Notes: a model not told the origin generated them from the sequence alone. A stretch of DNA of 64,000 nucleotides from Rhodothalassiaceae bacterium (GCA_026004935.1 BPKC01000001.1:248001-312000), one strand, 5' to 3'; shown: positions 14,803-25,503, counted from the first letter of the stretch. Numbers and translations: made by a program.

Positions 14803-15876
14803 TCAGGAGCCGGGATCGGGGCGCAGGGACCAGTCGGCGCTGGGCGGCAGCACGGGGTAGGCGACCTCCGGCTGACGGCCGGTGAGCGATTCGAGGAAGG
14901 CAGTGATCGCCCGCACCTCCTCATCGGCAAGCGCCGCCCCCAGCTGGCTGCGGGCCATGATCCGCACCGCCTCCTCGAGCTCCCAGACGGCCCCGGAATG
15001 GAAGTAGGGCCGCGTCAGCGCGACGTTGCGCAGCGAGGGCACCTTGAAGACATAGGCGTCCGCCTCATCGCCGGTGACCTCCTGACGGCCGCGGTCCGCG
15101 CGCGGCAGCACGCGCTCGTCCGGCATCTCGACGACGCCGAACTTCTGGTAGCCGTTCCCGCCGACGAGCGGGCCGCTGTGGCAGCTGACGCAGCCGGTGT
15201 CGATGAAGAGCTTCAGCCCGCGCTTCTGCTCCGCGGAAAGCGCCCCGTCGTCCCCCTGAAGCCAGCGGTCGAAGGGCGCATCGGGGGTCGTGAGCGTCGC
15301 CTCGAAGGCGGCGATCGCCTGGGCGACATTGTCGATGGTCACCGGATCCTGCGCGCCCGGGAAGGCCGTCTTGAACAGCGGGTGGTAGCCGGGGATCGAC
15401 TTGATGGTGGCGACCACGCCGTCATGGGTGTGGGCCATCTCGACCGGGTTCGCGACCGGGCCCTTGGCCTGCTCCTTGAGGTCGGGGGCGCGGCCGTCCC
15501 AGAACTGGGCGATGTGGAAGACGGCGTTGAGCACCGTCGGCGCGTTGCGGCCGCCGAACTGCCAGCCATGGCCGATGGAATGCGCCTGGAGGTCGACGCC
15601 GCCGAGCCCCAGATTGTGGCAGGAATTGCAGCTGATCGCCTGCGAGCGCGACAGCCGGGGGTCGAAGTAGAGCATGCGACCCAGCTCCACCACCGCCGGG
15701 CCCGCGACCGCCGGCGCCGCCGGCAGCACGCCCAGCAGCTGCGCCGCCTCGGCCCGCAGCTCGGAATCGGACGCGGCCGCCCCGCCCTCCTGGGCCGCCG
15801 CACCCGCCGGCCCGGCGATCAGCAGGGCGGTGCCGAGCACCAGCTTCCAGGGCATCCGTGTGCGCATCGCGATCAT
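14803..15876 (-). CDS. Dihaem cytochrome c peroxidase (CcpA/MauG family)
   Basis: The precursor has 357 residues from the ATG at 15876, chosen over upstream in-frame starts because AGGAGG precedes it and a Sec signal peptide begins there (WKLVLGTALLIAGPAGAAAQ). Two haem c sites are visible: C83-NSC-H87 and C229-VSC-H233. GRMLYFDPRLSRSQAISCNSC, FWDGRAPDLKEQA and KVPSLRNVALTRPYFHSG are typical of bacterial dihaem peroxidases. These periplasmic enzymes reduce hydrogen peroxide with electrons from cytochrome c. Some relatives (MauG) oxidise proteins instead, and the sequence does not decide between them. The gene stands alone. Confidence 0.88.
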   Translation of the reverse strand: MIAMRTRMPWKLVLGTALLIAGPAGAAAQEGGAAASDSELRAEAAQLLGVLPAAPAVAGPAVVELGRMLYFDPRLSRSQAISCNSCHNLGLGGVDLQAHSIGHGWQFGGRNAPTVLNAVFHIAQFWDGRAPDLKEQAKGPVANPVEMAHTHDGVVATIKSIPGYHPLFKTAFPGAQDPVTIDNVAQAIAAFEATLTTPDAPFDRWLQGDDGALSAEQKRGLKLFIDTGCVSCHSGPLVGGNGYQKFGVVEMPDERVLPRADRGRQEVTGDEADAYVFKVPSLRNVALTRPYFHSGAVWELEEAVRIMARSQLGAALADEEVRAITAFLESLTGRQPEVAYPVLPPSADWSLRPDPGS

Positions 15877-16011
15877 GGCGGGGTCCTCCTCTTTTCTCGC
15901 TTCCTGCACCCGTGACCGCCGGCCGCGTCATCCGCGGGGCGGGCCGCCATCCCGATCTGGGACGACGCGGGCCGGCGGTCAATGCTCCCGCAAGCGGGAG
16001 GGTGATCCGTT

Positions 16012-16332
16012 CTAGAGCAGCGCGTCCGAGATCCAGGAGGCGATCTGCTGCTTCGGCAGGGCGCCGACCTTGGTGGCGGCCGGCTTGCCGTCCTTGAACA
16101 GGATCAGCGTCGGGATGCCGCGCACGCCGAAGCGGGTCGGCGTTTCGGGATTGTCGTCGATGTTGATCTTGACGATGCGCACGTCATCGCGCTCGCCGGC
16201 GAGCTCCTCCAGCGCCGGGGCGATCATCTTGCAGGGCCCGCACCAGGGCGCCCAGAAGTCCACCAGCACGGGCTTGTCGGATTTGAGCACCTTTTCCTCG
16301 AATTCGGCATCCGTGATCGATTCGATCGCCAT
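16012..16332 (-). CDS. trxA: Thioredoxin
   Basis: The 106-residue protein starts at the ATG 16332 (MAIESITDAEF), with an AAGG motif upstream. The active site WAPWCGPCKMIAPALEEL is canonical, and GVRGIPTLILFKDG holds the cis-Pro. It is a cytosolic dithiol-disulfide reductase for ribonucleotide reductase, methionine sulfoxide reductases and others. It is monocistronic and lies between the peroxidase gene and ahcY. Confidence 0.95.
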   Translation of the reverse strand: MAIESITDAEFEEKVLKSDKPVLVDFWAPWCGPCKMIAPALEELAGERDDVRIVKINIDDNPETPTRFGVRGIPTLILFKDGKPAATKVGALPKQQIASWISDALL

Positions 16333-16485
16333 GGTCTGACAACCTTTCGCCGTCACTCTCGCTCCGTGGCGCCGCGCACCGGGCCGCCCCGGCGCGAAGC
16401 TAGGAGGCGCCCCCGCCGGCCGTCAAGCGAAGGCTTCTTGCCTGCCGGGCAAGCGCCGCTTGCGGCCGCCGCGCGCCGGTGCGGA

Positions 16486-17791
<1,306 letters not shown>

Positions 17792-17887
17792 CCGTCCCTT
17801 CAATCTCGTCTCGGTGCCCGCCGCGCACGGCACGCCGGTTCCTGCGCGCGCGCCTTCTAGCAGCCGCCGGCGGCGGCCGCAAGAAGG

Positions 17888-17907
17888 ATATAAAGATTTC
17901 TTTATAT
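17888..17907. promoter_or_regulatory. SahR-like operator upstream of ahcY
   Basis: ATATAAAG (17888-17895) and CTTTATAT (17900-17907) are perfect inverted repeats around ATTT, an AT-rich island in GC-rich DNA about 97 bases before the ahcY start. SahR, an ArsR-family regulator of S-adenosylhomocysteine recycling in proteobacteria, is known to bind AT-rich palindromes of this general form. No sahR gene is in the window. It also lies just past the 3' end of the bdhA region, so its position is specific to the ahcY promoter. Confidence 0.55.
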
Positions 17908-17932
17908 GGCCGGGAGCAAGACGGGCGCGCCC

Positions 17933-18730
17933 TCAGCGCGCCGTCCAGGCCCCGTCGACGGGAAGCGCGGCGCCGGTGATCGAGCGCATGTCCTCGCGTG
18001 CGAGCAGCAGCACGAGCTCGGCGATCTCGCGGATTTCGACGAAGCGCTTCGTCGGCTGCGCGGCGAGGATCACCTCGCGGATCACCTGCTCCTCGCTCAT
18101 CCTGTGGACCTTCGCCTGGTCGGCGATCTGGCCCTCGACGAGCGGCGTGCGCACATAGGCGGGACAGATGGCGTTGCAGGTGATGTTCTCCTCCGCCGTC
18201 TCCAGCGCCACGACCTTCGTCAGCCCCACGACGCCGTGCTTGGCGGCGACATAGGCCGACTTGAAGGGCGAGGCGACGAGGCCGTGCGCGGAGGCGATGT
18301 TGACGATGCGGCCGAAGCCGCGCCGGCGCATCCCCGGCAGCGCCGCCTTGATGGCGTGAAAGGCGGACGAGAGGTTGATCGCCAGAATCGCGTCCCATTT
18401 GTCGTCGGGGAAGGCGTCGACGGGCGCCACATGCTGGATGCCGGCGTTGTTGACGAGGATGTCGAGCCGGCCGAGGCCCTCTTCCGTGCGCGCCACCATC
18501 TCCCGGATCGCCCGGGGCTCGCGCATGTCGGCGTCCGAGTAGATGACGCGCACCCCGTGGGCTTCGGCCAGCGCGCGGGCCTTCCCCTCGATCGCCGCCC
18601 GATCCCCGAAGCCGTTCATCACGCAGTCGGCGCCGGCGGCCGCCAGCGCCTCGAGGATGCCGAGGCCGATGCCGCTCGTCGAGCCCGTCACCAGCGCCAC
18701 CCGGCCGTCGAGAAAGCGTTGTCCGGTCAT
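17933..18730 (-). CDS. 3-hydroxybutyrate dehydrogenase
   Basis: This 265-residue SDR begins at the ATG 18730 (a GTG directly before it is the alternative), with GGGGAG upstream. VALVTGSTSGIGLGILEALAAAG is the NAD loop, LVNNAGIQHVAPV the structural Asn block, and IASAHGLVASPFKSAYVAAKHG the catalytic Ser, Tyr and Lys. TCNAICPAYVRTPLVEGQIADQAK is diagnostic for 3-hydroxybutyrate dehydrogenases. The enzyme oxidises (R)-3-hydroxybutyrate to acetoacetate with NAD+. It is divergent from the PHB depolymerase gene, whose product is its substrate, which supports the call. Confidence 0.92.
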   Translation of the reverse strand: MTGQRFLDGRVALVTGSTSGIGLGILEALAAAGADCVMNGFGDRAAIEGKARALAEAHGVRVIYSDADMREPRAIREMVARTEEGLGRLDILVNNAGIQHVAPVDAFPDDKWDAILAINLSSAFHAIKAALPGMRRRGFGRIVNIASAHGLVASPFKSAYVAAKHGVVGLTKVVALETAEENITCNAICPAYVRTPLVEGQIADQAKVHRMSEEQVIREVILAAQPTKRFVEIREIAELVLLLAREDMRSITGAALPVDGAWTAR

Positions 18731-18874
18731 CACCGTTCTCCCCGTGCGATCAGGTGTGCGGCCATGCGCCCTTCATCACTTGTTGACGAATCTTGCGCGA
18801 ACCTCCTCATGCCCTATTATTGCACCCGCGAAGAATGTTGACGCAACGCAAAATCCGCTCCGGAGCGAGGCGCC

Positions 18875-20126
18875 ATGCTTCTCTATGTCCTCCATGAATC
18901 CCAGCGTGCCGCGCTCGCGCCGGCGCGCGTTCTTGCCGATCACGCCCAGCACTGGCTGCGCAATCCCTACAATCCCGTCAGCTGGACGCCGGCGGCACGG
19001 ATCTGGGCCGCGGCCTGCGAGGTCTTCGAGCATGCGACGCGCCGTTACGGCAAGCCGCCCTTCGGGCTGGAGACGGTCGAGATCGCGGGCCGGGAGGTGG
19101 CGGTCGAGGAGGAGCATCTGGGGGTGAAGACCTTCGGCCGGCTGAAGCGTTTCCGCCGCGCGCTGGCGGCGGCCGACGATCCGCGGGTGCTGCTGGTCGC
19201 GCCGCTTTCCGGGCATTTCGCGACCCTGCTGCGCGGCACCGTGGCGGCGCTGCTGCCGGATCACGACGTCTTCATCACGGACTGGCGCGATGCGCGCATG
19301 GTGCCGGTCTTCGAGGGCGAATTCGGGCTGGACGACTACATCGACTACGTCATCTCCTGGCTGCGGCTGCTGGGCCCCGAGACCCATGTGGTGGCCGTCT
19401 GCCAGCCTTCGGTGCCGGTGCTGGCGGCGCTGGCGCTGATGGAGGAGGACGCGGATCCGGCGCTGCCGCGTTCCGTCACCTTCATGGGCGGGCCGATCGA
19501 CACCCGCATCAATCCGACGGTCGTGAACGAGTTCGCGAAGAGCCGGCCGCTCTCCTGGTTCGAGAACCATGTGATCACGGTCGTGCCGCCGCCCTACCCG
19601 GGCATGGGCCGGCGGGTCTACCCGGGCTTTCTGCAGCTTGCCGGCTTCATGGCCATGAACATCGGCAACCACATGGTCAGGCACTACGACTTCTTCCGCC
19701 ATCTCGTGGAGGGAGACGGCGAGAGCGCCGAGGCGACGCGGGCCTTCTACGAGGAGTACCGCGCGGTGATGGACCTGCCGGCACGCTTCTATCTCGAGAC
19801 CATCGACCGCGTCTTCCAGCGCCACCTTCTGCCGCGGGGCCTGCTCACCCATCGCGGCCGGAAGGTCGACCCCGCCGCGATCCGGCGCACGCCGATCATG
19901 GCCATCGAGGGCGAGGCGCGACGACATCTCCGGCGTCGGCCAGACGCGGGCGGCCCTCGAGCTCGCCGTCAATCTGCCGGAAGACCGCAAGGCCTATCTG
20001 CTCGCCCGCCACGTCGGCCACTACGGGATCTTCAACGGCCGCCGCTGGCGCGAGGAGATCGCCCCGCAGCTCAAGGCCTTCATCCGCCGCCACGACGGCC
20101 GCGGCGGCAGGAAGCGAGACCGGTGA
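18875..20126 (+). pseudogene. phaZ: Intracellular polyhydroxybutyrate depolymerase, one-base frameshift
   Basis: From the ATG at 18875 the frame reads a PhaZ of the short-chain intracellular type: YNPVSWTPAARIWAAACEVFEHATRRYGKP, DWRDARMVPVFEGEFGLDDYIDYVI, VVAVCQPSVPVLAALALM (nucleophile region, Cys in the GxCxG-like motif) and GGPIDTRINPTVVNEFA. After IMAIEGE the frame is lost. The correct tail (DDISGVGQTRAALELAV, YLLARHVGHYGIFNGRRWREEI) lies in the next frame to a TGA at 20124-20126. One extra base near 19914-19919 explains it; restored length is 416 residues. The missing tail holds the expected catalytic Asp and His, so the protein would be inactive if the shift is real. Confidence 0.82.
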
Positions 20127-20153
20127 CCGCGGGGCGCAGGGCCCGCCGCCGCA

Positions 20154-21395
20154 TCAGGCGGCGGCGCGGCCGCCGAGAGCCGACCGGAAGACCTCCTCGA
20201 AGCGGTCGGTGATGGCCTCGATGTCGAAGGCGCGTTCGGCGTAGCGGCGGGCGTTGGCACCGAGCCGCGCGCGCAGCTCCGGGTCCGACCTGAGCCGCCG
20301 GGCGGCCTCCAGAAATCCGGCATGATCGCCCGGCTCGACGATGAGGCCCGCATCCGCCTCGCGGACGATCCGGGCGGCGAGATTGTCGGCCGGGATCGAC
20401 AGCAGCAGCGCCCGGCCCGCGCACAGATAGCTCAGCACCTTCGACGGGACCGAGTAGCCGGCGGCCTCCGGCTCGATGAGCGCCACCAGCACGTCGGCGG
20501 CCGCCAGCATCTCGGAAAAGCGGGCCATGGGCTGAAGCGGCAGCAGGAAGAGGTTGGCCAGGGGCTCCTGATCCTGCCATTCCTTCAGCCGGTCCGTACC
20601 GAGCCCGGCGCTCGCCACCGCGACGAGCACGTCCGGATCCTCGCCGAAGGCTTCCGCCAGCCGCCGCAGCAGCGCCGGATCGTGCTTGAGCCCGAGCGTG
20701 CCGGAATAGAGGAAGACGAAGCGCCCGGCCCAGCCCTTCTCCCGCGCGAAGGAATTGTCCTTCTCGAGCACCGGAATGTCCTCGATCGCCGCCCAGTTCG
20801 GGATTTCTTGGCGGCGGGCGGGCGGCACGCCGGCGCGTTCCAAGAGATCGCCGAAACCGTCGCTGATCACGACGACGGCGTCACTTGCCCGCAGCATCCC
20901 GTATTCGAGACGCTCGTAATGCGCGGCGATCAGCGACCCGAGCCCGCCGAAGCGCCCGCCCACGACCGCACGCACGCCCCGCGCGAAGGAATCCTGCAGC
21001 CAGAACACGAAGCCCGCGCCGGCCCGCCGGCAGGCCCGCAGGATGTGCTTCTGGGCATCGGGCGGGGCGTTGCCCGAGATGACGACATCGGGTCGCAGCA
21101 TGCCGATCTTGCGGGCGATGGCGCGGCCATAGGTCTCGTCCAGCAGCCGCCGCTTCCAGAACCGGCCCTTGGGATACGGCCGGCCGAGCGAGACGGGCGT
21201 GATGGCGAGACCGTCCGGATCATCCGGGCGCGGACTGGCGGCTCCCTTCGGCCCCGGATCCTCGGCGAAATAGAGATGCGTCACCTGCACCCCGCGCCGC
21301 GCGAGCGCGCGCGATAGCGTGAAGGGAAAGGGGTGGCCCGCGAAATCGTGGATGATGACCCGCCGGAAGGGGCGGGAGCCGCGGCCGCCGCGCAT
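20154..21395 (-). CDS. Glycosyltransferase family 4 (WcaI-like)
   Basis: The protein has 413 residues with the GT-B layout. The N-terminal acceptor half includes VIIHDFAGHPFPFTLSRALARRGVQVTHLY and VISGNAPPDAQKH. The C-terminal donor half has FVFLYSGTLGLKHDPALLRRLAEAF and the nucleotide-sugar E-x7-E region in EPEAAGYSVPSKVLSYLCAGRALLLSIPA. SVPSKVLSYL is typical of GT4 enzymes of exopolysaccharide synthesis. Sugar donor and acceptor are unknown. It follows the sugar-phosphate transferase gene by nine bases, so the two probably form an operon for a surface polysaccharide. Confidence 0.85.
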   Translation of the reverse strand: MRGGRGSRPFRRVIIHDFAGHPFPFTLSRALARRGVQVTHLYFAEDPGPKGAASPRPDDPDGLAITPVSLGRPYPKGRFWKRRLLDETYGRAIARKIGMLRPDVVISGNAPPDAQKHILRACRRAGAGFVFWLQDSFARGVRAVVGGRFGGLGSLIAAHYERLEYGMLRASDAVVVISDGFGDLLERAGVPPARRQEIPNWAAIEDIPVLEKDNSFAREKGWAGRFVFLYSGTLGLKHDPALLRRLAEAFGEDPDVLVAVASAGLGTDRLKEWQDQEPLANLFLLPLQPMARFSEMLAAADVLVALIEPEAAGYSVPSKVLSYLCAGRALLLSIPADNLAARIVREADAGLIVEPGDHAGFLEAARRLRSDPELRARLGANARRYAERAFDIEAITDRFEEVFRSALGGRAAA

Positions 21396-21404
21396 GAGCG
21401 ATCC

Positions 21405-22118
21405 CTACACGCCGTTCCGGTGGACCAGAATCTTCGAGATCGTCTTGCAGACGATCACGGCGTCCAGCAGCAGACTCCAGTTGCGGATGTAGTGGACGTC
21501 GATGGCCACGCGCTCCCCGTAGTCGACCTCGTGGCCCTTGCTCACCTGCCACAGGCCCGTGATCCCGGGCCGCACCGCCTTGAGCAGCCGGCCGAACCGG
21601 CCATAGCGGCCCAGCTCCTCGGCCGTCACCGGCCGCGGGCCGATGAGCGCCATCTCGCCTTTGAGCACGTTGATGAGCTGCGGGATCTCGTCGAGATGGG
21701 TGCGGCGCAGGAAGCGGCCGATGGGGGTCACGCGCGGGTCGTTCTTCAGCTTCTGGTAGGCGGCCCATTCCGCGGCCGCCGCCGGATCGCGCGCCAGATG
21801 CTCCTCGAGCCTGCGGTCGGCATCGGGGACCATGGTGCGGAACTTGAGACAGCGGAAGCGCCGCCCGCCGCGCCCGATGCGCTCATGGGCATAGAGCACG
21901 GGCCCGCCGTCGCGGCGGATGAGGAAGAAGCAGACGACGAACAACGGCGCCGAGACGACGAGGCCGACGGCCGCGGCCGCATACTCCCAGGAAAACTTCA
22001 CGGCCCGGGCGAGGCGCCGGCCGAGGCCGCCCTGCCGGCGCACGCGCGGCTCCGCCCAGGGCAGGACGGCAAGCCCGGCGTCCACCCGTATCGCCAGATC
22101 GCGATCATCCCGCGGCAT
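21405..22118 (-). CDS. Undecaprenyl-phosphate sugar-phosphotransferase (ExoY/WbaP-type)
   Basis: This 237-residue protein has one membrane segment near residues 45-68 ([22 protein letters not shown]) followed by the cytosolic catalytic domain. Family blocks are [45 protein letters not shown] and [37 protein letters not shown]. These enzymes start exopolysaccharide repeat units by moving a sugar phosphate to undecaprenyl phosphate; ExoY homologues use galactose-1-phosphate. The C-terminal ILVHRNGV ends the protein. An inverted repeat at 22236-22263 lies upstream. Confidence 0.9.
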   Translation of the reverse strand: MPRDDRDLAIRVDAGLAVLPWAEPRVRRQGGLGRRLARAVKFSWEYAAAAVGLVVSAPLFVVCFFLIRRDGGPVLYAHERIGRGGRRFRCLKFRTMVPDADRRLEEHLARDPAAAAEWAAYQKLKNDPRVTPIGRFLRRTHLDEIPQLINVLKGEMALIGPRPVTAEELGRYGRFGRLLKAVRPGITGLWQVSKGHEVDYGERVAIDVHYIRNWSLLLDAVIVCKTISKILVHRNGV

Positions 22119-22496
22119 GGACCTGCGTCACCTCCCTCGGGACGGCGGCATCGCGGCCGACCGCCCCCTCTGCCGTCCCGGACCGGGATCTCCGGCCGCT
22201 TCAGCCTTCATCAGGCAATTGTGACGAGACGAAGGCAAGTTGTCCCGACCTTCCGGCAACTTGGGCGGCGATGCGTGCGGCTCGCGGTCCCCCTAGCGCG
22301 AAGAGCCGCCGACCGCAAGTGGCGCCGCGCGCCGGCGGCAATACGGGGGTCCGTTCCTTCCCCTGCACGGACGAAGCCGCCTTTTCATTCCCCCGCCTCC
22401 CGTCCCGGGCGATCCCGGGACGGAAATGAAGAAAAAACCTGTCGAGGCGGTTTTTTACATGTCTCATCCGTGAATACAAGAAGAAACACGTGCGCG
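22119..22496. promoter_or_regulatory. Non-coding stretch with an inverted repeat (22236-22263) and two hairpins
   Basis: I see no gene here. Nearest to the exoY-type start, CAAGTTG (22236-22242) and CAACTTG (22257-22263) form a spaced inverted repeat that could be an operator for the polysaccharide operon. Two hairpins at 22400-22456 are listed separately. Confidence 0.4.
22400..22456. terminator. Two adjacent hairpins behind pgeF
   Basis: CCGTCCCGGG (22400-22409) pairs perfectly with CCCGGGACGG (22414-22423) around CGAT. Beside it AAAAAACC (22432-22439) pairs with GGTTTTTT (22449-22456). Read on the minus strand the second hairpin ends in six T, 41 bases after the pgeF stop, and works as a plausible intrinsic terminator for that gene. 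Confidence 0.55.
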
Positions 22497-23321
22497 TCAG
22501 CCCATCCCGCGCGGGTCCGCAAGCAGGATGGCGGAGAGCTGGCGGCCGTAGGCGGGCTCGCCGCGGCGGGTGCTGCGGCGGTAGCTGAAGAACAGCTCCT
22601 CTTCGCCGAGGGTGTCGCGGCCGAGATCGGCGACGCGGCCGACGCCGGCGCGCCTGAGCCGGCGCCTGACGAAGCCGGGCAGATCGAAGAGCCAATGGCC
22701 GGCGCGATCGGACGGCGCGAAGAGCGCGCCCGCCCGCGGGTCGCGATCGAGCACGGCCGCGCGCACATCCTCGCCCACCTCGTAGGAATGGCGGCGGATC
22801 GCGGGGCCGATGGCGGCGACGAGCCCGCCCGGCTGCGCCCCCAGCCGCGCGAAGGCTGAGACCGTCGCCTCCACGATGCCCGCGACCGCCCCGCGCCAAC
22901 CCGCATGGGCCGCGCCGACGACGCCCCTTGCGGGAGCGGCGATGAGCACCGGCACGCAGTCGGCCGTGACCACGCCGACGGCAAGCCCCGGCAGCCGCGT
23001 CACCACGGCATCCGCCTTCACGCGGTCCGTCGCCGCATCCTCCACCACCACGACATCGGCGCCGTGGACCTGGTAGGGCGTGTAGAGCGCCTGCGCCCCC
23101 AGCGCGGCCGCCGCGCGGCGCCGGTTCTCGGCGACATGCGCGGGATCGTCGCCGCTGCCGAGCCCGACGTTGAGGCTGGCGAAAACCCCTTGTGACACCC
23201 CGCCCCGGCGGGTGAAGAAGCCGTGGCGGACGGGCATCGGCCCATCGACGCCCGCAAGCGCCTCCGCCTGCAGCATGGGCGGCGTCGGGCATTCTCCCGT
23301 CGCGATCGTGCTCCGACGCAT
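22497..23321 (-). CDS. pgeF: Peptidoglycan editing factor PgeF / laccase-domain protein (YfiH family)
   Basis: The protein has 274 residues. Family signatures are VRHGFFTRRGGVSQGVFASLNVGLGSGDDPAHVAENRRR, YQVHGADVVV, VTADCVPVLI and GAAHAGWRGAVAGIVE, which carry the His and Cys metal ligands of the active site. CNF1/YfiH proteins were long called polyphenol oxidases; in E. coli the homologue removes wrongly incorporated L-Ser from peptidoglycan precursors. It is the last gene of the lgt-midA-pgeF set, 19 bases after midA. Confidence 0.9.
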   Translation of the reverse strand: MRRSTIATGECPTPPMLQAEALAGVDGPMPVRHGFFTRRGGVSQGVFASLNVGLGSGDDPAHVAENRRRAAAALGAQALYTPYQVHGADVVVVEDAATDRVKADAVVTRLPGLAVGVVTADCVPVLIAAPARGVVGAAHAGWRGAVAGIVEATVSAFARLGAQPGGLVAAIGPAIRRHSYEVGEDVRAAVLDRDPRAGALFAPSDRAGHWLFDLPGFVRRRLRRAGVGRVADLGRDTLGEEELFFSYRRSTRRGEPAYGRQLSAILLADPRGMG

Positions 23322-23340
23322 GCGGATGATCCTTCCGCCT

Positions 23341-24462
23341 TCAGGCCGCCGCGCCCGGCCCGAAGCCCGGCGGCGTGCCGGCGATGCCCGTCCAGGCCAT
23401 CACCCGAAAAAGCTCGCCCATCTCCTCCGGGGCCACGAGTCTGCGCGCGCCGCGCCTCAGCTCCTCCGCGACCGCCGGCGGCTTGCCGCGGCACAGCCGC
23501 TCGAGTCGCACGGCCAGTCCCAGCTCCAGCAGAAAGCGCCCCTGCGGCACCGGGCCGAAGACCGCAAGCCCGGCTTGGCGGGCGGCGGCCGCAAGCGGCG
23601 CGAAGTCCACATGCGCCGTCAGATCCTGCTCGCCCGGCCGGGCCAGCGGATCGGCGGGGCGGTGGCGGTGGACGGCCTGCAGCGTGTCGCCGACGGCGGG
23701 CCCCATGCAGCCGTAGTCGATGATGAGCGCCGCCCCGCCGGCCGCCGCCAGCCGCCGCGCGAGCGCCTCGGCCAGGGCGCGCGCCGCCGGGGAGACCTCG
23801 ATGACGGCGCCCTCTGCGGCCTCGGCCGCAAGCCGGGCCGGCACGAAGGCCCGCAGATCCGCTTCCGCGACCGGCACGTCCGTCCACACGAGCCGGCCGG
23901 TGCGGTCATCGAATCCCACCGCCCGCTCCCGCCAGCCATGGCGCGTGCGCAGGAACTGGCGGATCGGCAGGGCATCGAAGAACTCGTTGGCGATGACGAG
24001 CATCGGCCCGTCCGGAAGCTCCGTGATGTCCGCATGCAGGCGGGCCTGCGGCAGCCGCCGCGTCTGCTCGGCGGCAAGGCATGCGTTCGATTCCACCAGA
24101 TGGATCGTCGCCGCCTCGTGGAAGCCGGGCACCACCCGGCAGGCGCGCCAGATGTCGGCCATCAGCGTGCCGCGCCCGGGCCCGAGCTCGACGAGCCGCA
24201 CCGGCGCCGGCCGGCCCATCGTCATCCAGCGCTCGGCCAGCCAGAGACCCGCAAGCTCGCCGAAGATCTGCGAGATCTCGGGGGCGGTGATGAAGTCGCC
24301 CGCCCGCCCGATCGGGGTGCCGCGGCGGTAGTAGCCGTGTTCGGGATCCTGGAGCGCGATCTCCATGAACCGGTCGAGCCTGAGCGGCCCGGCGCGGGCG
24401 ATCAGCTCCCGCATCCGCTCGAGAAGCGGCGCCGACCGCTCCGCCCCGGCCGCGCCCGCCAT
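23341..24462 (-). CDS. SAM-dependent methyltransferase, MidA/NDUFAF7 family
   Basis: The protein has 373 residues, normal for the family. LDRFMEIALQDPEHGYYRRGTPIGRAGDFITAPEISQIFGELAG is the N-terminal family block. LVELGPGRGTLMADIWR is the SAM-binding loop, ANEFFDALPIRQF the post-motif, and LIIDYG the second acidic block. The mitochondrial homologue NDUFAF7 dimethylates an arginine of complex I subunit NDUFS2; bacterial members may act on NuoD. The gene abuts lgt, with start and stop adjacent at 24462/24463. Confidence 0.9.
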   Translation of the reverse strand: MAGAAGAERSAPLLERMRELIARAGPLRLDRFMEIALQDPEHGYYRRGTPIGRAGDFITAPEISQIFGELAGLWLAERWMTMGRPAPVRLVELGPGRGTLMADIWRACRVVPGFHEAATIHLVESNACLAAEQTRRLPQARLHADITELPDGPMLVIANEFFDALPIRQFLRTRHGWRERAVGFDDRTGRLVWTDVPVAEADLRAFVPARLAAEAAEGAVIEVSPAARALAEALARRLAAAGGAALIIDYGCMGPAVGDTLQAVHRHRPADPLARPGEQDLTAHVDFAPLAAAARQAGLAVFGPVPQGRFLLELGLAVRLERLCRGKPPAVAEELRRGARRLVAPEEMGELFRVMAWTGIAGTPPGFGPGAAA

Positions 24463-25290
24463 CTAGGCCTCCCGCACGGGCCGCGCGCGGGCCCACAGAA
24501 GGATCGCCAGCCCCGCTACAATCATCCCGCTGCTCAGCACCTGGCCCATCGAGAACGGCCCCAGCACGAAGCCGAGAAAGCCGTCGGGCTCGCGGAAGAA
24601 CTCGACGAAAAAGCGCGCCACACCGTAGCCGGTGAGGAAGAGACCGGAGAGCATCCCCGGCCGCCCGCGCACGGCCGGCCGCTTCCAGAACAGGAACTGG
24701 AGCACGGCGAACAGGACGAGACCTTCCAGCGCCGCCTCGTAGAGCTGGCTGGGATGGCGCGGCAGCCCCAGGGGATCGCGCGGAAACACCATCGCCCAGG
24801 GCACGTCCGCGGGCCGGCCCCACAGCTCGCCATTGATGAAATTGGCGATGCGCCCCAGAAACAGGCCGAGGGGCGCCACGGTGGCGACGAGATCGGCGAA
24901 GGCGAAGAAGGGCACGCGCACGCGCCGCGTCCACCAGTAGGTCGCCAGCACGACGCCGATGAGCCCGCCGTGAAACGACATGCCGCCGTCCCACAGCCGG
25001 ATGATTTCGACGGGGTCGGCGAGATAGAGGGAAGGGTAGTAGAAGAGCACGTAGCCGAGCCGGCCGCCCAGGACCACGCCGAGAGTGGCGAGCAGCAGAT
25101 GGTCGTCCACCTGCTCGGGGCTGACGGGCAGCCCCGCCGGCTTCACCATCCGGCGCAGCGCCCACCAGCCGAACAGCAGCCCCGCGAGATAGGCCAGCGC
25201 ATACCAGCGGATGGCGAGCGGCCCGATCCGCACGAGCACGGGATCGATCTGCGGATAGCTGATCACCGCCGCCTGAACCGCTTCCAGCAT
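24463..25290 (-). CDS. lgt: Prolipoprotein diacylglyceryl transferase
   Basis: The 275-residue membrane protein reads from the ATG 25290 (MLEAVQAAVISYPQIDPVLV); the frame is open upstream to 25347 but that part lacks family similarity. It carries about seven membrane helices. GGRLGYVLFYY, WDGGMSFHGGLIG and the Lgt signature GRIANFINGELWG are present, followed by RHPSQLYEAALEG. It moves the diacylglyceryl group of phosphatidylglycerol to the lipobox Cys of prelipoproteins. It is divergent from ubiK, with a 213-base promoter region between them. Confidence 0.93.
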   Translation of the reverse strand: MLEAVQAAVISYPQIDPVLVRIGPLAIRWYALAYLAGLLFGWWALRRMVKPAGLPVSPEQVDDHLLLATLGVVLGGRLGYVLFYYPSLYLADPVEIIRLWDGGMSFHGGLIGVVLATYWWTRRVRVPFFAFADLVATVAPLGLFLGRIANFINGELWGRPADVPWAMVFPRDPLGLPRHPSQLYEAALEGLVLFAVLQFLFWKRPAVRGRPGMLSGLFLTGYGVARFFVEFFREPDGFLGFVLGPFSMGQVLSSGMIVAGLAILLWARARPVREA

Positions 25291-25503
25291 CTGCGCCCGT
25301 CCCGGTTCCGCCGCCCGTCGGCCGCCCGCCGGCCGCAACCGGCGCAAGGATGGCGGCGGCGGCCGGCCTTTGCAAGCCGCGCCATGCCGCCGGCGACGGC
25401 TTCACAGCGCGGGGTGCTTCGTGCGATGCTGCCGCCGGTGCGGCATCGGCCCCGCTCCCGCCGCCGCGGCGGCGGATCCGGGCCCCGGGCGAGGAGCCAT
25501 CAC

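Noticed and set aside
17792-17932. S-adenosylhomocysteine or SAM riboswitch before ahcY
   Set aside because: I could not assemble the needed stems; only the short AT palindrome is convincing.
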